This document shows, piece by piece, positions 42,985 through 53,026 of a stretch of DNA of 64,000 bases. The DNA lies in NCBI RefSeq assembly GCF_003353425.1, contig NZ_QRAO01000005.1, positions 62,001-126,000 of the forward strand, written 5' to 3'. The notes beneath the pieces are model-generated. The model was given only the letters and a program-made list of their open reading frames with translations, had not been told where the DNA came from and did no database searches. Every line of letters starts with the position of its first letter. The stretch's first letter is position 1. The translations under genes were made by a program, and so were the position numbers. This DNA comes from Marinirhabdus gelatinilytica. GTDB lineage: Bacteria > Bacteroidota > Bacteroidia > Flavobacteriales > Flavobacteriaceae.

Positions 42985-43632
42985 TCAGTCACTTATATTA
43001 CTTTCCAGCAAAGTCAATATATATAGTGGGTCAGGAGATGTAACAAAAGAAATTGTCTTAGCAATTAAGCCTTCTTTTTCTCTGTAAAAGCTTGAATCTT
43101 CTCCTTCAGAAATACTGCCATCATTAAATTCTAAAAAATACGTATTTGTATCAACATCACTGAAACTACCTGCTGGTGTTTGGGCGGTTGTTATGGTAGA
43201 TTGATATTGGCCGAAGATCTTACCAAAATCTTGTTGTATAAGTAAATAAGGAGCTTCACTTTGGGTTGTAAACCTTTTTACTCCGGTATTATCAACCAAA
43301 TACCCTAAAGAATCCCTTACAGACTTATTTCCTAATTCATCAAGGCACAATTGGCATTCATCGTTACCAACCGAAGTTGTTTCAAATATAAAGTAGGTCT
43401 CATCGTTGATTATCTCAGTACCGGTAATTGTATTTGTAATTACAATATCCTGTTCTTCATATTCTGAAGTAGTACCATTAAAACGATACACATTGTATTT
43501 CCAACTATTGCCCACCTTTAAAGCAAAATAATTTGCTTCTTCCTCAGGAGGATTGCTTACATCATCATCGTTTGAGCATGAAAAAAAAGTGATTGTAAAT
43601 AGGGCAAAAAAGAAAATTGAAAACTTATTCAT
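42985..43632 (-). CDS. Hypothetical lipoprotein
   Basis: A 215-residue protein with a lipoprotein signal (MNKFSIFFFALFTITFFSCS; lipobox TFFSC, lipid on Cys19) and an acidic linker (NDDDVSNPPEEE), the usual Bacteroidota surface-lipoprotein export context. The mature part begins YFALKVGNSWKYNVYRFNG, a start shared by many small beta-rich proteins of the phylum, and has one CQLC pair. No function is recognised. It is a single gene between paiB-like and mpl. Confidence 0.8.
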   Translation of the reverse strand: MNKFSIFFFALFTITFFSCSNDDDVSNPPEEEANYFALKVGNSWKYNVYRFNGTTSEYEEQDIVITNTITGTEIINDETYFIFETTSVGNDECQLCLDELGNKSVRDSLGYLVDNTGVKRFTTQSEAPYLLIQQDFGKIFGQYQSTITTAQTPAGSFSDVDTNTYFLEFNDGSISEGEDSSFYREKEGLIAKTISFVTSPDPLYILTLLESNISD

Positions 43633-43742
43633 TACATTTTAAGGTTTTGGTTAAAAGTAGTGTTGCTGAATAAGCAGATGGAAATTTGGTTGGTGTATGT
43701 ATAGAACGTATTCGTTATAATTTTAGTGTTGAAATAAAGAAA

Positions 43743-45098
43743 TTACTTTAAAAATCCTTCCACCTCAGCAAAATCCAATCCACCATAATTACCGCTGCTC
43801 ATAAGCAAGAGCGAGGTATCGTTAAAATCCTGGTTGTAGAGAAAGGTCTTAAAATCGGCTGGGTTGGTGAAAACGGTCAAATCGTCCCGCTGGAATGCTT
43901 CAGAAATCTGTTCCCTTTTTATTTCTTCCAAACCTTTTATCATCACCGCGTGGGGCGAATAAAACACAATAGCCGTATCGGCTGCATCTAATGTGCCTTG
44001 ATACTCGGTCAAAAATTCTGGATTTAGACTGCTATAGGTGTGCAGTTCCAGACAGGCAATCAGTTTTCTGTCGGGATATTGGTTTTTCAAGGCTTCGGCA
44101 GTTGCCTTTACCTTACTGGGGCTATGGGCAAAATCCTTGTAGGCAATTGCGGTATCGGTTTCAGCTATTTTCTCCAAACGTTTACTGGCACCACTAAAAG
44201 TGTCAATAGCTTCATAAAAATCTTCGGCATCTACCCCCATAAGCTGGCAGATCCATCGGGCGCCTTCCAGATTGTTCAGGTTGTGTTTCCCAAACACTTC
44301 AATGGGCATAGGGCCTTCGGGGGTTTCGAGGAAGGTTGTTCCGTTTTCGACGGTATATTCGGGAGTTTTGTAAGGCACTTTTTTTATGGTTGCACCGCTT
44401 TGCTCTACTACTCGCTTTACTTCAGCATCTTCTTCATTGTAAATAATCGTTCCCCCATTAGTGATTTCAGTAAGAAAGATCTCAAATTGCTCCACATAAT
44501 TTTCATAGGTAGGAAATACATTTATATGGTCCCAGGCTATACCACTCAACAGTGCAATATTGGGCTTGTACAAATGGAACTTTGGCCGCCTGTCTATTGG
44601 GGAAGATAGATATTCATCGCCTTCCAAGACAATAAAATCGTTTTCTTCAGTAAGTTTTACCATGGTATCAAACCCTTCCAACTGTGCTCCTACCATATAA
44701 TCCACATCCCTATCGTGGTAGTGCATCACGTGCAGTATCATAGAAGTAATGGTAGTTTTTCCGTGGCTCCCACCAATCACTACACGGGTCTTGTCCTTGG
44801 ATTGCTCGTACAGAAATTCGGGATAGCTGTAAATTTTCAGTCCCAGCTCCTTAGCTTTCAACAATTCGGGATTGTCCTCTTTGGCGTGCATTCCCAAGAT
44901 AATGGCATCAATTTCTTCTGAAATTTTATCTGGAAACCAACCGTATTCTTTGGGCAACAGGCCTTTAGCAGCCAACCTGCTTTTAGAAGGATCAAAAATT
45001 TCATCATCGCTCCCGGTTACCACATATCCTTTGTTGTGGAGGGCCAATGCCAAATTGTGCATGGCCGCGCCGCCTATGGCTATAAAATGTACTCGCAT
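43743..45098 (-). CDS. mpl: UDP-N-acetylmuramate:L-Ala-gamma-D-Glu-meso-DAP ligase
   Basis: Peptidoglycan-recycling ligase that attaches free tripeptide directly to UDP-MurNAc. The 451 residues resemble MurC but with the Mpl pattern: RVHFIAIGGAAMHNLALALH at the start, VIGGSHGKTTITSMI as ATP loop at about 108, VLEGDEYLSSPIDRRPKF and the C-terminal SSGNYGGLDF. The preference for meso-DAP peptide agrees with the DNPR motif in the MurE of this window. The start is the ATG at 45098. It is a single gene on the minus strand. Confidence 0.93.
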   Translation of the reverse strand: MRVHFIAIGGAAMHNLALALHNKGYVVTGSDDEIFDPSKSRLAAKGLLPKEYGWFPDKISEEIDAIILGMHAKEDNPELLKAKELGLKIYSYPEFLYEQSKDKTRVVIGGSHGKTTITSMILHVMHYHDRDVDYMVGAQLEGFDTMVKLTEENDFIVLEGDEYLSSPIDRRPKFHLYKPNIALLSGIAWDHINVFPTYENYVEQFEIFLTEITNGGTIIYNEEDAEVKRVVEQSGATIKKVPYKTPEYTVENGTTFLETPEGPMPIEVFGKHNLNNLEGARWICQLMGVDAEDFYEAIDTFSGASKRLEKIAETDTAIAYKDFAHSPSKVKATAEALKNQYPDRKLIACLELHTYSSLNPEFLTEYQGTLDAADTAIVFYSPHAVMIKGLEEIKREQISEAFQRDDLTVFTNPADFKTFLYNQDFNDTSLLLMSSGNYGGLDFAEVEGFLK

Positions 45099-45258
45099 GT
45101 TGCCTTGTAAAGTTTAGGTATTTAAAAGGATAAAGTTACGGGTTTCTATACTGAAATTAATAAAGTAATCATAGTTTGCGCTCATACCCTACGCGTTACC
45201 ATCGCTTCGCCTGCAAAACCCCTCATATCACTGCAACGCTCATCACTACAAGCGCAGC

Positions 45259-45314
45259 GTCCTACCCGTCACAAACTACCGACTATTGACTACCGACTAA
45301 AAACTACAAACTAA
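45259..45314. repeat. Degenerate 7-bp tandem repeat, about eight units
   Basis: Units such as AAACTAC, CGACTAT, TGACTAC, CGACTAA, AAACTAC, AAACTAA (from 45273) with two looser units to the left. The last units extend into the 3' end of the TPR gene, so its final residues (LSL) are repeat-derived. Confidence 0.7.
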
Positions 45315-46254
45315 GTATCTCCTTCTTCTCTGCCTTCGCCTCTTTAAAATCTGGGCGGCTGCTAAGGGCTTTATCAATCCACGTCAAGGCTGTGTCCTTA
45401 TTTCCCAAATTTTTATAGATCTGTGCCAAGCGGTAATACGCCCAATCCTTAGGCACACCATCGCGCACGGAGTGATTTTGGATATACGCCAACAAACAAT
45501 TAATCCCCAAGGCAGCATCTAGATTGTATTGTGCAGCTATCTTTCCAATCTGGTAGTTCAAACTATTGCGCTTGTGTATCCGCAACGATGTATTGGCCGT
45601 CTCCATGGCTTCTTTGGGACGATTGTTCTTTTCGTAGTGCTCGGTAAGTTTTTCATAGGTGTGTGGCGAACCTCCTATAGCTATAGCTTTTTTATAATAA
45701 CGTTCGGCATCCTCGGGCTCGTCGTTGTATTCGGCTATGTAACCTTTGGCCAGATAACCATCCACGGGGGAAATTTTTAATAACTGCTCTGCGTATTTGG
45801 TCGCCTTTTTTTCACTGCCACCAAAAATTCCTGGAAGTTGCATGTAAAATTCTACCAGGGCCCATCGTGTTTCTATGTGGTTGGGATCCAACCTAGCGGC
45901 AGTCTCAAAATGATGCTTAATATCGTCTATGAGCACTACGGCCTTCAATTTGTTTTCAAGAGCCTTCATTCCCAACACGCCCCCGTTCTTAAAATGATAG
46001 GTCGCATTTTTGGGGTTGGCTTCCACTAGGGGCTCGTAGTACTCCAAAGCAGTATCCCAATCTTTGGAATAACCTGCTATATCACCCAAATATTCCTTTG
46101 TTTTCTCGTGGTTGGGGTATTGCTGTAAATGCTGCTCAAAAAGTGGTTTCGCCTTGCTGAACTGTTCCGCCTTAAAATAACCTTCGGCTTTTTCAAAAGT
46201 TGTTTGCGCAGTGAGCACAGCAGGGAACAGCAACAAAAGAAATAGGTTTCTCAT
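45304..46254 (-). CDS. Exported TPR protein
   Basis: A 316-residue protein with a signal peptide (MRNLFLLLLFPAVLTAQ) followed by at least five tetratricopeptide repeats; clear units are AEGYFKAEQFSKAKPLFEQHLQQYP, YSKDWDTALEYYEPLVEANPKN, and near the C-terminus YYRLAQIYKNLGNKDTALTWIDKALSSRPDF. A protein-binding role in the periplasm is likely, but no partner is visible. The C-terminus overlaps a heptad repeat tract. Confidence 0.85.
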   Translation of the reverse strand: MRNLFLLLLFPAVLTAQTTFEKAEGYFKAEQFSKAKPLFEQHLQQYPNHEKTKEYLGDIAGYSKDWDTALEYYEPLVEANPKNATYHFKNGGVLGMKALENKLKAVVLIDDIKHHFETAARLDPNHIETRWALVEFYMQLPGIFGGSEKKATKYAEQLLKISPVDGYLAKGYIAEYNDEPEDAERYYKKAIAIGGSPHTYEKLTEHYEKNNRPKEAMETANTSLRIHKRNSLNYQIGKIAAQYNLDAALGINCLLAYIQNHSVRDGVPKDWAYYRLAQIYKNLGNKDTALTWIDKALSSRPDFKEAKAEKKEILSL

Positions 46255-46649
46255 ACAGTAGGTTTGATAGGTTCAAAGATACGGTTTCAAAATTTCTATA
46301 AAACAAACGTATATACGCAGGTTTATAGTGTAAAGGTTTTGGTACCTTTATACAAATACGGTTCCAAAAAAAGGAGGAAGTGAGCTATAAATGGTAAGTC
46401 TTGTACTATGAGCTATAAGTATTCTATATTAATGTTGACCAGAAAGGCAGGTAATTTGTCCAACGTTGTATGTTACATCGTCAAGCACAGCGATCGTAAG
46501 CGGTACGTTCTTGAGCAGGACGGTCTTATGGACTTGCACCAACGTCTCCCTAATCCAAACCAGTGTTTGGCTCATTTTTTGTCGTACTGTACTCATTATC
46601 GTTATACCGAAACTGCTGTAACAAGTACTTTTCGGTAAAATTAGCACGT
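46255..46649. other. 395-bp intergenic region without convincing gene
   Basis: Between the divergent TPR and alpha-2-macroglobulin genes. The left part holds a degenerate heptad tract (46382-46430, GAGCTAT at 46382 and again at 46410). The rest, about 200 bases, has short open frames on both strands (76 codons plus, 72 codons minus) with no recognisable protein, and could hold promoters or a small RNA. Confidence 0.5.
46382..46430. repeat. Degenerate 7-bp tandem repeat, seven units
   Basis: Units GAGCTAT, AAATGGT, AAGTCTT, GTACTAT, GAGCTAT, AAGTATT, CTATATT. Only the 7-bp phase and the two identical GAGCTAT units 28 bases apart support it. Confidence 0.45.
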
Positions 46650-49600
46650 ATGAAAACCATCACAACCCTTATAATCGCACTTTTTGCAATGACGCTAACC
46701 AACGCCCAAAACACCAATTACAATGTGCTCTGGAACAAGGTAGAGCAGTTTGAAATTGACGATTTGCCCAAATCGGCTCTAGAAATCGTCCAACAGATTG
46801 AAACCAAGGCAAAGACCGAAAACAACCAAGCGCAACTCATTAAAACCTTGCTCTTTAAAAGTAAATTTGCATTGGTCTTGGAAGAAAACTCGCAGCTAAA
46901 GGTGGTTAACGATTTTAGGACTGAAATCTCCAAGACCAATGCTCCAGCGAAAAACGTACTGCAGAATATGCTCGCCAAGCTGTATTGGGACTATTTTCAA
47001 GCCAACCGTTACCAATTTTACAACCGAACAAAAACTGCCAATAAAGTAGACGAAACCGATTTCCGCACTTGGGATCTCGAAACCCTCTTTGCTGAAATTT
47101 CCAAATATTACCAAGCCTCACTGAACAATAAAGAAACACTACAAAATACCACCACCGAAGCTTTTGAACCCATCCTCAACACCTACAAGGGCTCCAACAA
47201 AATACGCCCCACCCTATACGATTTCCTTGCCCATAACGCTTTGGAATTTTATAAGACTTCCGAAAACTCCATCACAAAACCCACGTATGCCTTTGAGGTG
47301 AACAATGCTTCTTATTTAGAGGGGTTTCAAAAATTTCAGCAGCTTGAAATTGCTTCAAAAGATACTATTTCACTGGAGTTGAAAGCACTTCGGTTATATC
47401 AAGATTTAATTGAGTTCCATTCAGCAAAAAACAACACAGTACCCCTTGCAGCAGTAGATGTGGAACGCCTTTCTTTTGTAAAATCGAATGGGACTATCCC
47501 CGAAAAGGAAGCGGTATACCTTTCAGCATTACAGCATGGAAAACAAAAAGTGAGCGCTCCTTACGCTAAAGCCTTATACAACTTTGCCATTGCCGAGGGT
47601 ATATATGAAAAAGGAAACTCCTACGTAGCAGGAGAAAATGAAACCGATCGCTGGGCCCATAAAGAAGCCCTAGAAATATGCGAACGGCTCATTACTACCT
47701 TCCCAGACACCTACATTGCGGTACAGGCCAAAAACTTAAAACAGACTATTACAAGCCCTTTGCTACAAGTGCAACTAGAGGCTTTTCTCCCTATACATAG
47801 TGACAGCCGTATGCTGGTAACTTATAAAAATTCGCCCAGCGTTCAGCTTTGGGTGTATGAAATTTCAGCAAAACAGAGCGAACAGTTACAACGTATTTAC
47901 GACAAAGAAAAAAAGCGGGACTTTATTGAAAAACTCTCCCTGCAAAAGCAGTGGACCCAACAATTACGTGACGAGGGTGATTACCGCCAACACAGCACCG
48001 AAATCCTACTCCCCGGTTTTCCACAGGGCCATTATCTCGTGCTAGCTACACCAACCAATACCGAGAACAAACGCCTTTTTGAAGTTGCCGAAATACAATA
48101 TACCAACTTGGCGCTGGTACAAACGCAGGACAAGAAGTATTCCTATTACCAAGTGGTGGACAGAAACAATGGCCAACCCATTGCCAACGCAAATTGCATT
48201 GTAAGGGACGATCGTAAAAAGTATCGAAAAAGCTACACCAGTGATACCAAGGGGTTTATTAAAGTACCAAAGTACAATCGCAATTATTATAACTTTTCGG
48301 TAACCGTGGAAAAGGGTGACGATACAGCTGTATTCTCAAACTATTACAATTACAACCGATATTACGATGATGACGAAAACCCTTATAAAAGTTACCTGTT
48401 CACGGACCGAAGCATCTATCGTCCTGGACAAACGGTGTATTTTAAGGCCATTATCGTGAAGGCCGAAAAGGAAAAAGCCGCCGTAGCCCCCAACGAATCA
48501 CTTACAGCAACTCTCTACGATGCCAACGGTGATGAGCAAGGCGAATTGAAACTAAAGACCACCGAATTTGGTACCGTAGCAGGCGAATTTGTGGTTCCAA
48601 CCGGAGTCTTAACAGGTCAATTCCATATTGAAATAGCATCGAATACCCCAAAAAAATATTTCCAAGATTTTTACTTCAGGGTAGAGGAATACAAGCGTCC
48701 CAAGTTTGAAACCAACTTTAAACCGGTGCCCGAAACCTATCGTGTTAATGATAGTATTACGGTAAAAGGGGAGGCAGTCTCGTTTTCGGGCAGCAACATT
48801 ACCAATGCCAAGGTAACCTACAAAGTAACCCGAAAGGTACAGTACCCACGCTGGTGGTATTGGGGGCGTTCTTATAACATGGGCGAAGGGCAGGAAATCA
48901 CCTTTGGAGAAACCACCACCAATAATAAGGGCGAATACGAAATTGACTTTAAAGCCCTTCCCGATGGTACAGTGGACAAGGACGGGCAGCCTATATTCCA
49001 ATATGAGGTAACAGCAGATGTAACCGACATAAACGGTGAGACCCAAAGCACCAAAACCATTGTGAATGTAGGCTACCACGCCCTCACTATTGGTTTGCAA
49101 GTACCACAACGGTTGGACAAGCAAAACAAAAAGGAAAAAATTGAAATCACCACCAAAAACCTAAATGGTGAAAAAGTTTCCGCAACGGTCACCCTTAAAA
49201 TATATAAACTGAAAGCCCCCGAAACCGTATTCTGCAAACGCCCGTGGAATGCACCGGATTATCAGGAGTACAGTAAAGAGCAATTTAAAAAATTGTTCCC
49301 CCACGACCCTTATAACAATGAAGACAATATCCAGAATTGGGAACGAGGCGAAGAGGTGTTCAGTACAACAATAGATTCAGAAAATGTAGACGAACTGGAA
49401 CTTGGGAATTTAAAAAGATGGGCTTCGGGAGCTTATGTAGTCGTGGCAACCACCCAAGAAAAGTTTGGGCAGGAAGTGAAGGCCAAAAGCTATACAAAAG
49501 TGTTCAGCAACAAGGACAAAACCCCTGCAAATAATGCCCTTTTCGATATTTCCCTAGATAAAGAAACCTACGCGCCGGGCGACACAGCCCTTGTGACCGT

Positions 49601-52600
49601 AAAATCCAACGCAGCCATCACTGTGACACTCTCCGTGGAGAAACAACACCAAATCACCCAAACCTTTGTACTGGCGTTGGATAGTAACTCAAAGACTATT
49701 TCTATTCCTGTAACTGCTGAAGACATAGGTGGCTTTGTGGTGCATCGTTCACTTACCGCTTTTAATAGTTTTGAAGGGAGCGTCCATTACATTTCGGTCC
49801 CTGCTCCCAAAACCGAACTGACAATTGAAACCAACACCTTCCGTGACAAATTGGAACCAGGCGTGCCAGAAACTTGGAGCTTTACCATAAAAGGCCCCAA
49901 AGGTGAAAAAGTTTCAGCAGAATTGTTGGCGAGCATGTACGATTTGTCACTCGATCAATTTGCACCCCACGCTTGGAGTTTTAAACCGCAACCTTCGCTC
50001 AGGTACCGTCCTATTAGCAATCCTAGTGCCTCACAGAGTTTTGGAAATAGGGCTATTTATCTGGAACGAGAGTATCGCAATTACTATCATACAAACCCAC
50101 AACGTTTTGATCAATTTAATTGGTTTGGGTTGGATTTTTCTGGGCAGACTTGGCGATACAATAGATACAAAAATTCCTTGCGCCAAAAAATTAAGGAAAG
50201 CTATTCATCAACAGTAAAAGACGGTTTTATACGAGGCACTATTTATGATGAAAACGGACTCCCAATCCCTGGTGTAAACGTTGTTGTAAAAGGAACACAA
50301 CGAGGCACCCAAAGTGATTTTGATGGGAATTTCGAAATAAAAGCTGAAAAAGGAGAGGAATTAGTTTTCAGTTATATAGGCTACAAAGAAGAATCTCTAA
50401 AACTCAAGAAAAATAATGTTTTAGATATTCATCTGTGGGAATCTGGATCTAATCTCGACGAAGTAATTGTTACCGCACAAGGAATCCCTAGAGAGAAAAA
50501 AGCATTGGGCTATGCGGTGAGCGAAGTCTCTGCAGATGCGATTGAAGAAGAGATAGCTGCACCTTTAGATGGAGTTGCTGGTGGTCTTAAAATGGAAGAT
50601 GAAGAAGAAAGTAATGTTGCACAAAAAGAACCAGATTTCAGCACCGTAAAAATCCGCAAGAACCTTCAAGAGACCGCTTTTTTCTATCCGCAGTTACGAA
50701 CCGATAAGGACGGTACTATTTCCTTTAACTTTACCACCCCCGAGGCATTGACCCGTTGGAAAGTACAGCTCTTGGCGCATACCAAGGACCTCAACTCACA
50801 GGTTTCCACGTTCGAAACAGTAACTCAAAAAGAATTGATGGTAGTACCAAACGCGCCCAGATTTTTACGGGAGGGGGACGAGATTATCATCAGTGCTAAA
50901 ATTTCAAATTTAAGCGACAGCAAATTAACTGGAAAGATAGTTCTGCAACTGGAAGATGCGATAACTACAGCATCCATAAATAGGTTTTTTAATAAAGGAG
51001 AGCGAATTAAAGAATTTTCGGTAGGTAAGAATGAAAATACAGAAGTTTCGTGGCGACTACAAATTCCTTCCGACTATGCTGCCGTGCAATATAAAATTAT
51101 TGCCAAGACCAATAATTTCAGCGATGGCGAGCAAAACACCCTTCCAATCCTGAGCAACCGTATGTTGGTGACCGAGACCCAGCCTATGTGGGTGCGCTCC
51201 AACCAAACAAAAACGTTTACGCTGGATAAGCTGAAGAACAATACTTCAACTACATTAAAACACCACAAATTAACGCTCGAGATCACGTCCAACCCAGCGT
51301 GGTATGCGGTGCAGGCACTCCCCTATTTAATGGAGTTTCCATACGAGTGCAACGAGCAGACCTTTGCGCGCTATTATGCCAACACACTGGCAACACACAT
51401 TGCCAACAGCAATCCGCGCATCAAGGCGGTGTTCGACCAATGGTCTAATAGTGATGCATTATTGAGCAATCTGGAAAAGAACGAGGAGTTGAAATCGTTA
51501 TTGGTTCAAGAAACCCCATGGTTACGGGATGCCCAGAGCGAAGCCGAACAAAAAAAGCGTATCGCCCTACTCTTTGACCTCAACTTGATGCAGCGCAAGC
51601 AACAAGAAGCCGTGATGAAACTGCAGCAAAACCAATTGGGTTCCGGGGCTTGGCCGTGGTTCAATGGCGGGTATGCCAACAGATACATTACACAACATAT
51701 CGCAACTGGGTTTGGACATTTGAAAGCACTTGAAATCGACCCTTCGACTTCGCTCAGGGTGACCCACGAAAAAATGATTGAAAAAGCCGTTAGTTACCTG
51801 GATACGGAATTTGTAAAGGAGTACAGGCGTTTGTCACAATACACCCAAAAACCAGATTATAGCAAGGATCACTTAAGCCGAATGCAGACACATTATTTGT
51901 ATATGCGCAGCTTTTTTCCTGAGCTTCAAAAAAGTAAAGAGGTAGAAAAAATAAGCGACTATTACTTAGGGCAAATGGAAACCTATTGGAACACCCGAGA
52001 CCTATATAGCAAAGGGATGATCGCCCTGGTATTACACCGAAACGGAAAGACTGCCACTGCTTCAAAAATCACCAAATCGTTGAAGGAAACCAGTATTACC
52101 AGCGAAGAATTGGGGATGTACTGGAAGAGCAACACTCCATCATGGTATTGGTACCAAGCTCCTATCGAGACCCAGGCATTGATGGTCGAAGTGTTTTCTG
52201 AAATTGAAAAAGACACCGAAACCATAGACCATTTGAAAGTTTGGCTGCTAAAAAACAAACAGACCAACCAGTGGCGCACCACCAAAGCGACAACCGAGGC
52301 AGTATATGCGTTACTGCTCCAAGGTACCGATTGGTTGAGCGTGACAGAAGCGGTACAAGTAACCGTGGGCAATCAAGTTATAGACCCTTCCACCATGGAC
52401 AATATAAAAGTGGAGGCAGGAACCGGTTATTTTAAAACCAGCTGGAATACTACTCAAATAGAAGAAGAAATGGCTACCGTCACTATGCAGAAAAAAGGGG
52501 AAGGCATTGCTTGGGGTGGAATGTACTGGCAATATTTTGAGGATCTCGATAAGATCACCCACGCCGAAACCCCGTTGCAACTTCAGAAAAAATTGTTCTT

Positions 52601-52997
52601 AAAGAAAAATACCGCTACGGGTGAAGAACTTTCAGCAATTACCGAAAGTACTGCGCTACAAGTAGGCGATTTGGTCCGGGTGCGTATAGAATTGCGAACC
52701 GACCGCGAAATGGATTTTGTACACATGAAGGATATGCGAGCCGCGGGACTTGAGCCCATAGACGTTCTCTCCACCTATAAATGGCAGGACGGGCTGGGCT
52801 ATTACCAAGCTACCAAGGATGCCAGTACCAATTTCTTTTTCGATACCCTCCAAAAGGGTGTGTATGTGTTTGAATATGACCTACGGGTAAACAACGCAGG
52901 AGATTTCAGCAATGGTATTACCACCATACAGAGTATGTACGCACCAGAATTTACAAGCCATAGTGAAGGGATAAGAATTAGTGTAGGAAACGAATAA
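46650..52997 (+). CDS. Alpha-2-macroglobulin family protein with inserted SusC-like domain
   Basis: A 2115-residue exported protein; the ATG at 46650 gives the signal peptide MKTITTLIIALFAMTLTNAQ without a lipobox. After a helical N-terminal region come macroglobulin domains (MG2: FTDRSIYRPGQTVYFKAI, about 585), a bait-region-type domain (about 1050-1120) and then, at about 1190-1300, a carboxypeptidase-regulatory/SusC-type domain (IRGTIYDENGLPIPGVNVVV, DEVIVTAQGIPREKKALGYA). The core A2M domain follows (TPEALTRWKV), then the thioester motif CNEQ at Cys1567-Gln1570 and the complement-like helical domain. Such proteins trap proteases. A REP-derived stretch, PSTSLRVT, is at 1698-1705. Next gene is DoxX-like. 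Confidence 0.92.
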   Translation: MKTITTLIIALFAMTLTNAQNTNYNVLWNKVEQFEIDDLPKSALEIVQQIETKAKTENNQAQLIKTLLFKSKFALVLEENSQLKVVNDFRTEISKTNAPAKNVLQNMLAKLYWDYFQANRYQFYNRTKTANKVDETDFRTWDLETLFAEISKYYQASLNNKETLQNTTTEAFEPILNTYKGSNKIRPTLYDFLAHNALEFYKTSENSITKPTYAFEVNNASYLEGFQKFQQLEIASKDTISLELKALRLYQDLIEFHSAKNNTVPLAAVDVERLSFVKSNGTIPEKEAVYLSALQHGKQKVSAPYAKALYNFAIAEGIYEKGNSYVAGENETDRWAHKEALEICERLITTFPDTYIAVQAKNLKQTITSPLLQVQLEAFLPIHSDSRMLVTYKNSPSVQLWVYEISAKQSEQLQRIYDKEKKRDFIEKLSLQKQWTQQLRDEGDYRQHSTEILLPGFPQGHYLVLATPTNTENKRLFEVAEIQYTNLALVQTQDKKYSYYQVVDRNNGQPIANANCIVRDDRKKYRKSYTSDTKGFIKVPKYNRNYYNFSVTVEKGDDTAVFSNYYNYNRYYDDDENPYKSYLFTDRSIYRPGQTVYFKAIIVKAEKEKAAVAPNESLTATLYDANGDEQGELKLKTTEFGTVAGEFVVPTGVLTGQFHIEIASNTPKKYFQDFYFRVEEYKRPKFETNFKPVPETYRVNDSITVKGEAVSFSGSNITNAKVTYKVTRKVQYPRWWYWGRSYNMGEGQEITFGETTTNNKGEYEIDFKALPDGTVDKDGQPIFQYEVTADVTDINGETQSTKTIVNVGYHALTIGLQVPQRLDKQNKKEKIEITTKNLNGEKVSATVTLKIYKLKAPETVFCKRPWNAPDYQEYSKEQFKKLFPHDPYNNEDNIQNWERGEEVFSTTIDSENVDELELGNLKRWASGAYVVVATTQEKFGQEVKAKSYTKVFSNKDKTPANNALFDISLDKETYAPGDTALVTVKSNAAITVTLSVEKQHQITQTFVLALDSNSKTISIPVTAEDIGGFVVHRSLTAFNSFEGSVHYISVPAPKTELTIETNTFRDKLEPGVPETWSFTIKGPKGEKVSAELLASMYDLSLDQFAPHAWSFKPQPSLRYRPISNPSASQSFGNRAIYLEREYRNYYHTNPQRFDQFNWFGLDFSGQTWRYNRYKNSLRQKIKESYSSTVKDGFIRGTIYDENGLPIPGVNVVVKGTQRGTQSDFDGNFEIKAEKGEELVFSYIGYKEESLKLKKNNVLDIHLWESGSNLDEVIVTAQGIPREKKALGYAVSEVSADAIEEEIAAPLDGVAGGLKMEDEEESNVAQKEPDFSTVKIRKNLQETAFFYPQLRTDKDGTISFNFTTPEALTRWKVQLLAHTKDLNSQVSTFETVTQKELMVVPNAPRFLREGDEIIISAKISNLSDSKLTGKIVLQLEDAITTASINRFFNKGERIKEFSVGKNENTEVSWRLQIPSDYAAVQYKIIAKTNNFSDGEQNTLPILSNRMLVTETQPMWVRSNQTKTFTLDKLKNNTSTTLKHHKLTLEITSNPAWYAVQALPYLMEFPYECNEQTFARYYANTLATHIANSNPRIKAVFDQWSNSDALLSNLEKNEELKSLLVQETPWLRDAQSEAEQKKRIALLFDLNLMQRKQQEAVMKLQQNQLGSGAWPWFNGGYANRYITQHIATGFGHLKALEIDPSTSLRVTHEKMIEKAVSYLDTEFVKEYRRLSQYTQKPDYSKDHLSRMQTHYLYMRSFFPELQKSKEVEKISDYYLGQMETYWNTRDLYSKGMIALVLHRNGKTATASKITKSLKETSITSEELGMYWKSNTPSWYWYQAPIETQALMVEVFSEIEKDTETIDHLKVWLLKNKQTNQWRTTKATTEAVYALLLQGTDWLSVTEAVQVTVGNQVIDPSTMDNIKVEAGTGYFKTSWNTTQIEEEMATVTMQKKGEGIAWGGMYWQYFEDLDKITHAETPLQLQKKLFLKKNTATGEELSAITESTALQVGDLVRVRIELRTDREMDFVHMKDMRAAGLEPIDVLSTYKWQDGLGYYQATKDASTNFFFDTLQKGVYVFEYDLRVNNAGDFSNGITTIQSMYAPEFTSHSEGIRISVGNE
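51740..51763. repeat. REP-like palindrome inside a coding region
   Basis: CCCTTCGACTTCGCTCAGGG followed by TGAC is a full copy of the Flavobacteriaceae PST-type palindrome. Here it lies in frame within the alpha-2-macroglobulin gene and is translated as DPSTSLRVT, between two helices of the thioester-side domain. Confidence 0.75.
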
Positions 52998-53026
52998 AAT
53001 TTCAGTAATTTTAGGTTTTTTCCTAA

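Noticed and set aside
46429-46647. A 72-codon minus-strand frame and a 76-codon plus-strand frame before the alpha-2-macroglobulin gene
   Set aside because: They overlap each other, neither shows a recognisable domain or a good start context, and their composition looks like chance.
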